Under the pieces are notes generated by a model. The model did not search any database and was not told the DNA's origin. It worked only from the letters and a program-made list of their open reading frames with translations. Shown piece by piece: positions 8,781 through 17,672 of a stretch of DNA of 64,000 nucleotides; position 1 is the stretch's first letter, and each line of letters starts with the position of its first letter. A program made the position numbers and the translations under genes. This DNA comes from CAVXNP01 sp963763305 (GTDB lineage: Bacteria; Pseudomonadota; Gammaproteobacteria; Xanthomonadales; Rhodanobacteraceae). The stretch is from positions 1,736,001 through 1,800,000 of the forward strand of contig CAVXNP010000001.1 of assembly GCA_963763305.1 (NCBI GenBank), read 5' to 3'.

Positions 8781-9992
8781 ATGCCGCCTCGCCGCCGTCA
8801 TGAAGTGCCGCCCACCGCCGGGCTGCCGCTGCGCGCGCGCGATCTGTGGCCCGGCCGGGCAGCCCTGGCCGAAACCCTGGCCGACCAACTCGGCACGCCG
8901 CCGCTGCTGCTGGAGTGCTCCGGCACCGCCGCGCTGCTGGTTGCCCTGCGCACGCTGAGCCAGCTCGCGCCGGGCCGGCGCACCGTCGTGGTACCCGCCT
9001 ATACCTGCCCGCTGGTGGCCATCGCCGTGCACCGCCTCGGGCTGCAGCTGCGCCTGTGCGATTCGCGCCCGGGCCATTTCGACATGGATCCGCAGGCACT
9101 GCAGCAGACCTGCGGCAACGACACGCTCGCCATCGTGCCCACCCACCTTGCCGGCCTGGTCGCCGACATGGACACCGCGCTGGCGGTGGCACAGCGCTGC
9201 GGCGCCTACGTGATCGAGGATGCCGCGCAGGCGCTCGGCGCACGCGAGCGCGGGCAGAGCGTGGGCCTGCGCGGCGACATCGGCTTCTTCAGCCTCGCTG
9301 CCGGCAAGGGCCTGTCGATCTACGAAGGCGGCCTGCTGGTCGCGCGCGATGCCGTCATGCGCGATGCACTCGCCCGCACCCATGCCGCGATGGTGCCGCA
9401 CCGCCCCGGCTGGGAGCTGCGCCGCAGCGTGGAACTGCTCGGTCTCGCCGCGCTGTACCGGCCGGCCTGGCTCGGCATCGCCTACGGTGCCCCGCTGCGT
9501 CGCGCGCTGCGCCGCGGCGATCCGGTCGCCGCCGTCGGCGACCACTTCCCGCCCACCATTGCGCTGCACCGCGTCGGCCGCTGGCGCCGCAGTGTCGGCA
9601 CACGCGCAGCGCGGCGACTGCCCGCGTTCCTGCAGACGCTACGCGCCCAGGCCGCAACGCGCATCGCACGCCTGCAACGCATCCCCGGCATCCACGTGTT
9701 CCAGCCCGCACATGGCACCGAGGGCAGCTGGCCGTTCCTGCTGCTGCGCCTGCCCGACGCAGCCCGCTGCGACGCCGCGCTGGCCGAGCTGTGGACCGCC
9801 GGCGTCGGCGTCAGCCGCCTGTTCGTGCACGCCCTGCCGGACTACAGCTACCTCGCCGACCGCGTGCCGCAGACGCCGATGCCCCATGCGCGAGACTTCG
9901 CGGCGCGCACGCTGACCATCAGCAACAGCCCGTGGCTGGATGAGCCCACCTTCGAGGCGATCTGCGCGTTGCTGGAAAAGAAGGCGGGTTGA
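8781..9992 (+). CDS. DegT/DnrJ/EryC1/StrS-family PLP aminotransferase
   Basis: The protein has 403 residues. Family signatures are the PLP phosphate-binding segment CSGTAALLVAL, the cofactor Asp in VIEDAAQALGA, and the Schiff-base Lys in FFSLAAGKGLSIYEGG. Classical members aminate nucleotide keto-sugars, and ArnB belongs here. This one is divergent: the Lys context lacks the usual 'fs..tkn.t.gEGG' spacing details, so the substrate may not be a sugar. It is the last gene of the plus-strand unit. Pairing with ArnE/F-like proteins suggests it makes an amino group on an exported or lipid-linked product (inference). Confidence 0.8.
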   Translation: MPPRRRHEVPPTAGLPLRARDLWPGRAALAETLADQLGTPPLLLECSGTAALLVALRTLSQLAPGRRTVVVPAYTCPLVAIAVHRLGLQLRLCDSRPGHFDMDPQALQQTCGNDTLAIVPTHLAGLVADMDTALAVAQRCGAYVIEDAAQALGARERGQSVGLRGDIGFFSLAAGKGLSIYEGGLLVARDAVMRDALARTHAAMVPHRPGWELRRSVELLGLAALYRPAWLGIAYGAPLRRALRRGDPVAAVGDHFPPTIALHRVGRWRRSVGTRAARRLPAFLQTLRAQAATRIARLQRIPGIHVFQPAHGTEGSWPFLLLRLPDAARCDAALAELWTAGVGVSRLFVHALPDYSYLADRVPQTPMPHARDFAARTLTISNSPWLDEPTFEAICALLEKKAG

Positions 9993-10107
9993 GCGACCGC
10001 CTTTTCATCGAACCACGGTATCGGCGGCCGTGCGCGGCGTACCAACCCGAAGCGATCGAGCTGCCCCATGCACCGCGAGGCGGGTTCATCCCAGGTCTGC
10101 TCGACGA

Positions 10108-10377
10108 TCAGTCCCTGGATTTACTCAGCGCTCCCTTCTCCATGCCTTCGCCGGCCAGTGCCCATATCCAGGTGATGATCACCAGGATCGCATTGGTATG
10201 CCAGTAGGCGAGCGAGGCCAGGATGGCCACCAAAAGGCGCGGCGCAAACAGCCAGCCCAGCCACCAGAAAATCCCCCCACTGGCCACACTGCTGAACAGC
10301 AACGTGAGGCGAGGGAAGAAGCACATGGCCAGAACAAACATCCAGCCGTGGACGTCCCAGAAATCCTGATGCGGCAT
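10108..10377 (-). CDS. Small hypothetical membrane protein (89 aa)
   Basis: I do not recognise this family. The start is the ATG preceded by GGAGG at a good spacing (reverse complement of 10380-10386). Two or three hydrophobic stretches (WMFVLAMCFFPRLTLLFSSV, then IFWWLGWLFAPRLLVAILAS and ILVIITWIWALAG) make it an integral membrane protein. The tail EGMEKGALSKSRD is polar. It converges on the DegT aminotransferase gene and lies at the left border of the accessory island. Confidence 0.65.
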   Translation of the reverse strand: MPHQDFWDVHGWMFVLAMCFFPRLTLLFSSVASGGIFWWLGWLFAPRLLVAILASLAYWHTNAILVIITWIWALAGEGMEKGALSKSRD

Positions 10378-10542
10378 ACATCCTCCGATGGTCCCGACCA
10401 CTGGGGAGAACTTAGCAGGGTTGCCGGCAGCGGCTGTTCCTGTTCGGCGGCACGCCATAAGCGCCACCAGTGGTGTCGACGATCCTGTGCACTCCCGCTG
10501 CATCGGTCGCTTCCCATGCTGCGGGAACCATCGAGGCATCCT

Positions 10543-10725
10543 CACCGGGCTTCCCGTCATCCAACCGATCCTCCTTGCCGCCCCGCTCGCCGTGAGCACG
10601 ACCGCCATCGCCGCACCGGCACGCGCTACTCGTTCGACATCGTCACCAAGGGCGTCACCCACGAGATCGGCGTGGATGCCGAGGCGGAAAGATCCTCGAG
10701 AACTCGATCGACAAGGGACGACTGA
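10543..10725 (+). pseudogene. Remnant of a secreted PepSY-domain protein
   Basis: A hydrophobic signal-peptide-like stretch (LPVIQPILLAAPLAVSTTAI) is followed, in another frame, by TRYSFDIVTKGVTHEIGVDA. A further shift gives GKILENSIDKG. This is the last strand-turn-strand of a PepSY domain ('Y.f.i...g...ev.vda.tGkile'). PepSY proteins are usually about 100 residues, so most of the domain is gone. I read it as a decayed gene caught at the island border. The rest of 10381-11045 shows no other coding signal I trust. Confidence 0.4.
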
Positions 10726-11060
10726 GCGCGCCGGTTTCCGGGGTGAGGCGGCATCGGCCGAAGCTGGCGAGCTTCTGTAGCGGCTTCGCCGGAGCCCGAC
10801 CTCACGCACCACACCGCGCCAGGTTGCCGACTTGTGAAGGCAACTATGCCGCTGATTTCCGTAGCTCCGTGGATCGCAATGCCACCGTCGGCTATCGGCC
10901 AGAAGCGGCCATCTATGTGCGCTCCGCCCCGGCTCTATTGGCTCCAGCCGATGCGAGTCAATAACAGTCGAGCAAGCCAATTGAGTATGAGGGTGTTAAC
11001 GTCGGCTTCAGTTTTGGCGCGTGTGCGAGGAGATTAACCAGCACCATGAAGGAGAAAGCG

Positions 11061-14000
11061 ATGACAGCGGCGAAGCCAGCGATGAAGATGCCCGAATTAC
11101 TGGTGTTCGCCAGGCCACTAATCATCGGCTTCGTAGGCGCGGAGGTTTGGCGAATCTCTTTCTGCCTGGGTGCGAATTTCACCAATGCCCTGTCGGCCGT
11201 ATCCTTTTGGTGGAAAGCAGCAGGGATATTGATCGGAGTGCTGCTATGCCTAACCTACGCATTCAAGCGGGGAGCACACGACACCGCTGCCAAAATGGGT
11301 CGCAGTCTCCGTGTAGATCTCCTAGTCGCTGTCGGCATCGGCATTTGGACAAACCAATTGGTCTCGCCTTGGCTAGCCAAAGCCCATACAGCACTAAAGA
11401 ACGCCGATCCTTATTGGGCGCCAGTGGTCCTCTTGCTTCTCTGTCTCGTGCTGTTCTCGCCACTGGCGCGCCAGTACTGGCCGAAATCCAAAAGAGCGAC
11501 TCCTCCGCCTTACTTCATTGCTGATGAGGAAATTGGGGACGAAGAAGAAGACCTACTTGCGAGCAAGACGCAAGCTCGGTCTTTGCGGAGGCCGTTCTTG
11601 CAAGCGGCGCCCACAGTGGACTTGTCTTTGGGGTCGATGGACCGTGGGGAGTCGGCAAGACGAGCTTCATCAACCTTGCTGAGCGTTATTCGTCCAAGGA
11701 AGAAGGAAGGGTCATCGTTTGTCGATTTGAACCTCTACGGTACGCATCCGAGCCAGACCTCGCGGATCGCTTGATTCGCGATTTGTCTGCCGCTATTCAA
11801 CGAAAGGTCTTCGCACCGGAGTTTCGACCCGCAGCATCGCGGTACACCCGTTTGATTAAAGGGAAGGCCGACGTATCATTCCTTGGCTTCAAACTCTCTT
11901 TGGAACCTTCGCAAGAGACCGTCGATGAACTTCTCGACGACATCGACCAAGTGCTCAAGCGTATTCGTCGTCGCGTGATCATAGTAATCGATGACCTCGA
12001 TCGTTTGGACGCCAAGACTACGAACAACGTTTTATTCGCAACAAGAAGAACGTTCAAGCTCTCTCAGGCAACTTACGTGCTCTGCTATGACACTGAGGTT
12101 CTTGCCTCAAAAGGAGAGAGGAGAGTTCGACAGCAGGCGGAGAATCCTTGAGAAGTTTGTAACACTCAAGCTTAGCTTGTTTCGTCGACAGCTCCAGTAT
12201 TCGAGGCTTCTTGCAAAGAAATTGGCAGCGCGATGGCAACCAACTGGATTCGATTCCTTCCGACACGATGCTGAAGCTCGGCGCCGTACTCAGCGAGTTG
12301 GCGAGCATTCTTGGCAGTGACTTGGCGGCGAAGTACATGCCGCTTGTGGGCGACCTGCGAAAGGTAAAACGCTTCGTCAACGCCATGCTACTCATGCAAA
12401 TTGAGAAGAGTGACCTAGGTCGGACGGATTTCAACAAGCGCGACCTGATCAATCTCATGCTCTTGCACTTGAACTACCCGGGGGCGTTTAGGCGTATCTA
12501 TGCCGAAGAGACCGATGGCCGTTACGGTGCATTTTCGGTACGTCGCAAATATGGGGAACAAGGATTCGAGAACGATGATAAGTTTTCGGAGCTGCTGAAG
12601 AACTATCAAGGAACATCCGGGTTCCTGTTAACACAACTCTTCGACGCGAAAACCTTGGGCATCGAGAACCAAAGTAACGTAGATGAACACGTCTTGGCAT
12701 CACGAGCCTGCTTCAACCAACGCCCCTTCAGGAATCTTGAGGGATACCTCAAACTCATTGTGCGCTTTGTCACACCCGAACCGCAGGAGACATTTGTTCT
12801 ATATCAGGACGCCGTCGAGAAGGTTCGGAGCGGAGCATCCGTCGCTTCGATTTTGACGTCGCCCGATTTTCTATTGGAGCGTGGGGAACACGCGCATGAC
12901 CAGTTCTGGAGAGTGCTCGTCAATCGGTCTTACGACTTCACGGGCGCGGTCGCCGAAGACGCAATTGCTACGCTCGTAGATTATTTGCCGCGCTACTCGG
13001 CTATCGCGAATGAAGATCAAGGTTTGCGACAGAGGTCGATCTACTCCCTGCTACGACTTTTGGATCACGACACAGGTGGGGGAGGACATCGGGCCGTCGT
13101 CTTCCCAACAGCGCGGAAAATGTCATAGAGATCGCATGGCGAATTTTCGGCGAACATGCCTACCAAGGGAAAGGTCTGCTCCAGCGACTTTCGAATAGTG
13201 ACCGCGGCGTCCTTGGCTGGAACGATCTCATGTTGTTCCGCCTCTCCTGTTCCCAAGACCGTCAAGCGCAGCTATATAACCTGTACGCTGCGCTCATTGC
13301 CCATCAGGACAGCAATGCCCCGACAACTGGTCTAGTCGGCGTTCTGGCATTGATAGAGATGAGAAGACTGTCCCAGCAAGTTTTTGCTCTGTTTAAGAAA
13401 CAGTATATTGATGCGAAGATAAATTTCCTTGCAGAGGTCGATGGCGCCCCTGTTGAAGCGTTGCTGGGCGATGCTTCCTTCCCGGTTAGCGAGCCGGCTT
13501 CGGCTGGAGATTCGTCCGGTCAAGTCGCTGATTCGCTGGGTCGGCGTGTTGCTATAGCGCGATCCGTTGTCAAGTCCTTCGTAATCTACCAGCTTAGCAA
13601 TTCGTTTCCCCCAACAGGGTCAGGTGTGGGCTGCGGTTATTACGACGAGCAAGGCAATGGCGATGGTCGCGGCATAGCCCAGCGAATGAATAAGTACGTG
13701 TTCGGTGTCTGCTTCAATCCCGACATCCACGAGAGACAACGTCTTTCATTTCCTCGACCACTGTCTGTCGCATTTTGAGTAGTTCCTTCTTTTCGGGCAG
13801 AGATGAAGAGGGCTACTTTGCGTCCAAAGCTGAACTACTCAGGAGGCCTCGATCCCAACGAGATGGGGAGGTACTGGAGTAAGTGCAGGAATTCATTCGC
13901 AAGAACCCAGCTCGTCGAAGAGCGGTATGTAGTAACATCCAATTACAGAGCTTCGTATCACGAAGATCTGGTGAGGTTTTTGCCGTACTTGATACTTGGC

Positions 14001-14092
14001 CGAAGAAGCAAACCCGGAAAAGTGAAGTCCGGCGAGCTTCCATCGGACCCGTCTTGAGCCGGGGAGGCCATAACGGGAACGGAGGTAGTTAA
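11061..14092 (+). pseudogene. Membrane-anchored KAP P-loop NTPase, multiply frameshifted
   Basis: The start ATG 11061 has GGAGA five bases upstream. The N-terminus has three hydrophobic segments (FWWKAAGILIGVLLCLTYAF, LLVAVGIGIWTNQLV, PYWAPVVLLLLCLVLF), followed after a shift near 11560 by Walker A GVDGPWGVGKTSF. Walker B is RRRVIIVIDDLDRLD (about 11950-12005). After shifts near 12110 and 12180 come EFDSRRRILEKFVTLKL, DLRKVKRFVNAMLLM and a long C-terminal region. Further shifts lie near 13080 and 13740-13990, and the last plausible piece is VFAVLDTWPKKQTRKSEVRR. KAP proteins include the phage-exclusion ATPase PifA and several defence ATPases. Whether the gene is dead or the consensus is faulty cannot be decided here. 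Confidence 0.7.
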
Positions 14093-14116
14093 TCAAATTT
14101 AATTACCTCCGACCCC
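14075..14116. repeat. REP/RAYT-like palindrome
   Basis: The arms read gggaacggaggta and tacctccgacccc, separated by a loop that itself contains ttaa/ttaa. Allowing one G-U pair, the core stem is 12 bp with a 6-base loop. The 'ggaggta...tacctccgacccc' form resembles the palindromes that flank REP-associated tyrosine transposase genes in gammaproteobacteria, but no such transposase is adjacent. No T-run follows, so it is not a standard terminator. Confidence 0.5.
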
Positions 14117-14348
14117 TTTGATCGACGGACGCGGCCTCCCGAAGGTTGCCGAATAGCGGCCGCTGGAGGGAGGATTTTTGGGTGCGCGAGGAAGTCTGAT
14201 CTCCGCGTCAGCTGGGTTCGTCTATACCGGACCGACTCGCACGAACTTCCTTCAACATCATGACGTTGTGCTACCGTTCGTGGGATGTGGTTCGAGATGT
14301 AAAACCGGTTCCACGGGTCCGTATATCGATGGTTGGCTCGGGGGATAC

Positions 14349-15748
14349 ATGCTGTCGTTTGCAACCGAGATTCCTGTCGATGCAGGACAGACCTCTGATT
14401 CGTTTATCGAGGCCGTTAAGGAGTGGCTTCTCGGCTCCCCTCACACCCGGCTTACGACGGACGATCTCGCCGAGATAGGCTCAGTTGGTCAACAGATGAC
14501 CTCCCACGGGAATGAGACTGTTATATCCCTGCGGGCGGCACGAGATCGAAATGATCTTGCTGCAGTTCGCTATAAGCGTACCGACGAAGATCTTGAGTGG
14601 ACCACAACGGTCACATTCTCTCGGCTTGGCAAAGACACTTGGGTTTCCATACGCGTGTTTTGCGAATCGACCTCGACCCGCGGCGCGCCTGCCCGTTGCA
14701 AAGAAGCCCGTCGTTGTCCGAACGCTCCTTCATGCGCTCGGCGGGGGACGAGACGGAGAGTTGGACGTCGGTGAAAATGCTTACTACCTCGGCAATACAG
14801 AGATAGAGAAGGCCGCCAAGCTTATTGTCGGAGATAGCGAATGCCGGTTACCCATCGTCTACGTCAGCGCAAATTTTTATGGTGGCTATGCTCTCGACGT
14901 AGATCGCCTGGCGAACGATCTTTCTGGTATGGCCCATGTGGTTGTGGAGCCAAATCGTCCGTTTTCGCTCAGGCTCAAGCTAGATGCCAACTCCGAAAAC
15001 GTCTATGGCGGCTCCGTTGGTATCTACTGGCCAGACGGCGGTGGGCGAAGATCGTTCTTCCTTGGAAGAACTCATGAGACACCCAGCGAACTGGCCAAAG
15101 CTATATTTAACGAGGTTCGTCTCGCGCTCACGAATCGGCGCCCTTTGGAGCGTTGTACGTGGGCGTCTGTACAGGAGATGGTTTCTCGCCAGACTTTCGA
15201 GCAGCTCAAGGAGTCTGGGTCGGACAAGGTAGAAGAGTACATCGGAGCATTTGACAAGGAGATCGCAGCAAAGAATGCTCAGCTTGAGGACGCCGAGAAC
15301 GAAATTGGCAGACTTAGTCCGAGTTGCCATGTATCAATCGCGCATCCCTTCATTGTCGTCCGTTCTTCTCAAAAGGGTGTTGAGCAAGACTTCTTATTCA
15401 AACGAAATTCGGCAGGTCGTTATTGATGCCATGAGCACTATAAAAGCCGCGTTTCATCGGATAGCCGACGGCGCATATTGCTTGCTCATTGTTGGACGCA
15501 AACAAGTTCGATGACAACGCATGCGCATATCGCGAGCAATTGAAGGAATTGCTTCGTGGTTTCTCAAAGCTCGACGACAAGGTGCGGCGCGGATTGGAAG
15601 AGCTTGGGTTCTCAATCTCAGAGGATGGCAACATTACAAGGTCATCTTTCAAGGCGACGATAGGTATACATTTACCCTACCGAAAAGCGGGAGCGACCAC
15701 CGTGGCGGCCTCAACGCGGCATCGGACATTAGTCGGCTGCTGTTCTGA
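14349..15748 (+). pseudogene. Unrecognised protein, integron-cassette-like, frameshifted
   Basis: The protein would have about 460 residues if the indels are repaired. It starts MLSFATEIPVDAGQ behind a GGGGGA site. Pieces in order: SFIEAVKEWLLGSPHTRLTT and NETVISLRAARDRNDLAAVR; after a shift near 14680, VVVRTLLHALGGGRDGELDV, LPIVYVSANFYGGYALDV and LSGMAHVVVEPNRPFSLRLK; a coiled-coil-like stretch EEYIGAFDKEIAAKNAQLED; then, after shifts near 15310, 15480 and 15635, KVIFQGDDRYTFTLPKSGSD and NAASDISRLLF. The stop lies one base before an attC-like site, the usual layout of a gene cassette. I know no family with this composition. The C-terminal HYKVIFQGDDRYTFTLPKSG looks like a small beta domain of the HicA-like kind (weak impression only). 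Confidence 0.55.
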
Positions 15749-15749
15749 T

Positions 15750-15807
15750 GGCTAACAACTCAATGCAGCGGACGCGCTACGCGCGCCACTCATTTCGGGC
15801 GTTAGAT
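15750..15807 (+). repeat. Integron attC-like recombination site
   Basis: The segment starts ggctaac (consensus RYYYAAC with one mismatch) and ends gttagat (consensus GTTRRRY, exact). The two halves fold on each other: ctaac pairs with gttag, an interior bulge follows, then caatgcagcgg and ccactcattt pair imperfectly, and gcgc-tac-gcgc closes the tip. Size (58 bases), the imperfect stem with an extra base on one side, and the position directly after a stop codon and overlapping the next start codon all match attC (59-base element) sites. Only one convincing copy is present and no intI gene is in the window. Confidence 0.75.
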
Positions 15808-16508
15808 GAGCATTACCGACACCCAAATTCTCTCCTACTACTACAAAGAAACTCGCCACCTACCGGGTTCGGAAATATTCATCTCCTCCGTTAACAGCAG
15901 CCGAATTTCTACTCATTCAATCTGAAAAACCGAACAGCGCAATCTATTACCCAATCCTCCCAGGCCGCCTTAAACATCGTATGGGGGGTCTTCATTTCCA
16001 GGTGGGCCCGCAGTTCCAAGAATGCTGTTTAATGCTAAGAAGTACGCGGCTTTCGGGAAGCGTCGAACGGATCAACTGGTTCTTGATTTCAACGGAAGAA
16101 TGCCATCGTTCGTCGAGTTTGGAAGTATAGCGATCAGTCAAATTATCAACCATGGTCGCGAAGATATATATTTCGCGAGCATCTCTCACCTTGAAAAGAC
16201 TCTTCAAAAGAACTCCGAGACAGACTGCAGTTCCTCGGTAACACCGGCGTGCAATGTCTCCCAGTGACGCCCCAGCTATTGCTGAGGTAGGAATGAATAT
16301 TCTCGGTCAGTTCTTGGATAAATATCAAGCCAAGCAAAATCCAAGAAACACCATCAATGACATTCTTATACTGTCCACTGCAGTTGAGCATTCTCTTCCC
16401 TTGTTAACAGAAGATAGCTTGCTCAAGCGATTCACCGCAGAGCTCCTGGGGGCGCCATTCTCGGAGCCACCCCCTGATAGACTACTTATTGACTTCAGCG
16501 CCACCTGA
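15806..16508 (+). pseudogene. PIN-domain (VapC-like) protein, frameshifted gene cassette
   Basis: The ATG lies within the last bases of the attC site. The pieces read MSITDTQILSYYYK, then TAAEFLLIQSEKPNSAIYYP after a shift near 15890. NAKKYAAFGKRRTDQLVLDF follows after a shift near 16020 and LRDRLQFLGNTGVQCLPVT after one near 16212. The open frame then runs AEVGMNILGQFLDKYQAKQN to NDILILSTAVEHSLPLLTED. The N-terminal D-x-x-I-L-x-Y and the C-terminal ND-x-LILSTA...LLTED are the acidic clusters of PIN ribonucleases. No antitoxin gene is visible next to it. It could be a solitary PIN toxin cassette or an RNase effector of the island. Confidence 0.6.
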
Positions 16509-16538
16509 AGTCGTTGATCGGCCGAAAGCCGTTTGAGT

Positions 16539-16606
16539 CTAAGGGTTACATCAATCGAGGGTGGCAGATCATGGAACGCCGCGGTGCTCGATGACATGAA
16601 CCCTAG
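16539..16606. repeat. Imperfect inverted repeat after the PIN gene
   Basis: The left arm 16539-16559 (ctaagggttacatcaatcgag) and right arm 16587-16606 (ctcgatgacatgaaccctag) are near-complementary, with about 27 bases between. The orientation (GTT outside-in, AAC at the other end) is the reverse of an attC, so it is not a second recombination site of that type. It may be an end of the mobile segment. Confidence 0.4.
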
Positions 16607-16628
16607 CCACTCCGTCAAGAGTGGACCG

Positions 16629-16649
16629 CCCACAAGCTGGGCTTGTGGG
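16629..16649. other. Strong 9-bp hairpin at the right border of the island
   Basis: cccacaagc and gcttgtggg form a perfect 9-bp stem with a 3-base loop. No U-tract follows on either strand. It sits between the island and the stop of the arginase-like gene and may protect transcript ends or be part of a repeat. Confidence 0.4.
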
Positions 16650-16799
16650 TAACCTTCGCGCCTACGCCGCTACGGCGCCTCGTTAAACGATAAGGACGGG
16701 CCTTCCGAAAGCAGTCGTTCGTGCCCGGCTGCAAACGGGTCGAAAGCGGAAGCCCAAAGCGCACTGGCAAGAGATGACTTGCCGTTACGCTCCTCGCCT

Positions 16800-17672
16800 T
16801 CAAGCCGCCGCCACTCGCTCGATCGCCGCCAGCAACTGCTCGTTCAACGCATGCTGCTGCGCCTGCCAGCGGGCCAGCTCGCCGGGGTCGACGGGTGGTT
16901 GGTCGTCGATGGCGGCGAGGCGGCGCTTGAGCCAGCTCTTGTAGCGGTAGGCCGAAATGTCGCCGGTGATGTCGCTGCCGACGAGGTGGCCGCGCAGGGT
17001 GTCGATGATGGCGATGGCGTGTTCGAGCTGCATGCGGCCCTGGTCCCAGTTGGTACGGGCCACATCGTCGGCGAACACGTCCTTGTCGATGGACAGGTAG
17101 GTCGGCTGGGGCCGCTGCTGCTGCGACGCGCAGAAGGCGGCGGTCATCGCGTCGATATCGTCGAAGCCGTGGAAGGCGTGCGCCAGGCCGGCGCGCCTGG
17201 CCCAGCGCACGTCCACGCCGGCACTCCAGTAGCTGAGCTTGCCCGCGCGCAGCGGAGCGAGGTAGTTCTCCCAGGCATGCCCGCGGCCGATGTCGCCCGA
17301 GCCGATGCCGACCACGTGCACGTGGCTCACCTGCCTCATCGCGGCCACGCGGCGCACCCACGAGCCGCAGTGCACGCCGAACAGGTAGCGCATGTTGTCC
17401 GGATGGTTGTCCAGCACCACCACCTGGAACGGCGCGCTGGCCGGCAGCCGCTCGATCAGCGGCCAGCTCAGGTGGTGGAAGTCGCCGCTGCCGAGCATCA
17501 CCGTGCCGTAGGTGCTCGGCAGCGTGTCGTCCAGGATGCGGCGAAAATGTTGCAGCGCGCCCAGCGAGCAGCCGAAGCGCAGCGTCTCCTGCCAGCGCTC
17601 CAGGGGAATCACCAGCCGGCCCGGCAGCGGTCCGACCGAGTGGTCGAGGTCCAGCACGATGGTCCGATTCAT
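16800..17672 (-). CDS. Arginase/ureohydrolase-fold (UPF0489-like) protein
   Basis: The protein has 290 residues. Metal-site-like motifs in the order seen in ureohydrolase/deacetylase folds are LDLDHSVGP at the N-terminus, GSGDFHH near residue 65, VVVLDNHPDN near 85-95 and YLSIDKDVF with TNWDQG near 195-210. The Asp/His pattern supports a metal-dependent hydrolase of C-N bonds (guanidino, amide or N-acyl). The start overlaps the preceding transferase stop by four bases, making it the last gene of the minus-strand ACP/KAS operon. The exact substrate is unknown. Confidence 0.65.
   Translation of the reverse strand: MNRTIVLDLDHSVGPLPGRLVIPLERWQETLRFGCSLGALQHFRRILDDTLPSTYGTVMLGSGDFHHLSWPLIERLPASAPFQVVVLDNHPDNMRYLFGVHCGSWVRRVAAMRQVSHVHVVGIGSGDIGRGHAWENYLAPLRAGKLSYWSAGVDVRWARRAGLAHAFHGFDDIDAMTAAFCASQQQRPQPTYLSIDKDVFADDVARTNWDQGRMQLEHAIAIIDTLRGHLVGSDITGDISAYRYKSWLKRRLAAIDDQPPVDPGELARWQAQQHALNEQLLAAIERVAAA

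Larger units (their letters stand above)
10381..16799. other. Accessory genomic island between convergent gene sets
   Basis: Base composition drops visibly from about 11 kb to 16.5 kb, with AT-rich runs and codons such as ttt, aaa, gaa and tat that are rare in the flanks. The content is defence/mobile type: a KAP NTPase, an unknown cassette-like gene, an integron attC-like site, a PIN protein, a RAYT/REP-like hairpin and a PepSY remnant. No integrase, transposase or flanking tRNA is seen inside the window. The segment sits exactly between the 3' ends of two convergent transcription units, a tolerated insertion spot. Confidence 0.7.

Noticed and set aside
10958..11185. Minus-strand 75-residue ORF with one hydrophobic stretch
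   Set aside because: It overlaps the N-terminus and ribosome site of the KAP gene in antisense and shows no ribosome site of its own.
11061..16508. Qat-type defence system (KAP ATPase as QatA)
   Set aside because: No QatB, QueC-like QatC or TatD-like QatD gene is present nearby.
16647..16688. Second attC candidate (gggtaac ... gttaaac around gcgcc/ggcgc)
   Set aside because: The right end fits GTTRRRY, but the left end has two mismatches, the element is only 42 bases and the arms pair poorly outside gcgcc/ggcgc.
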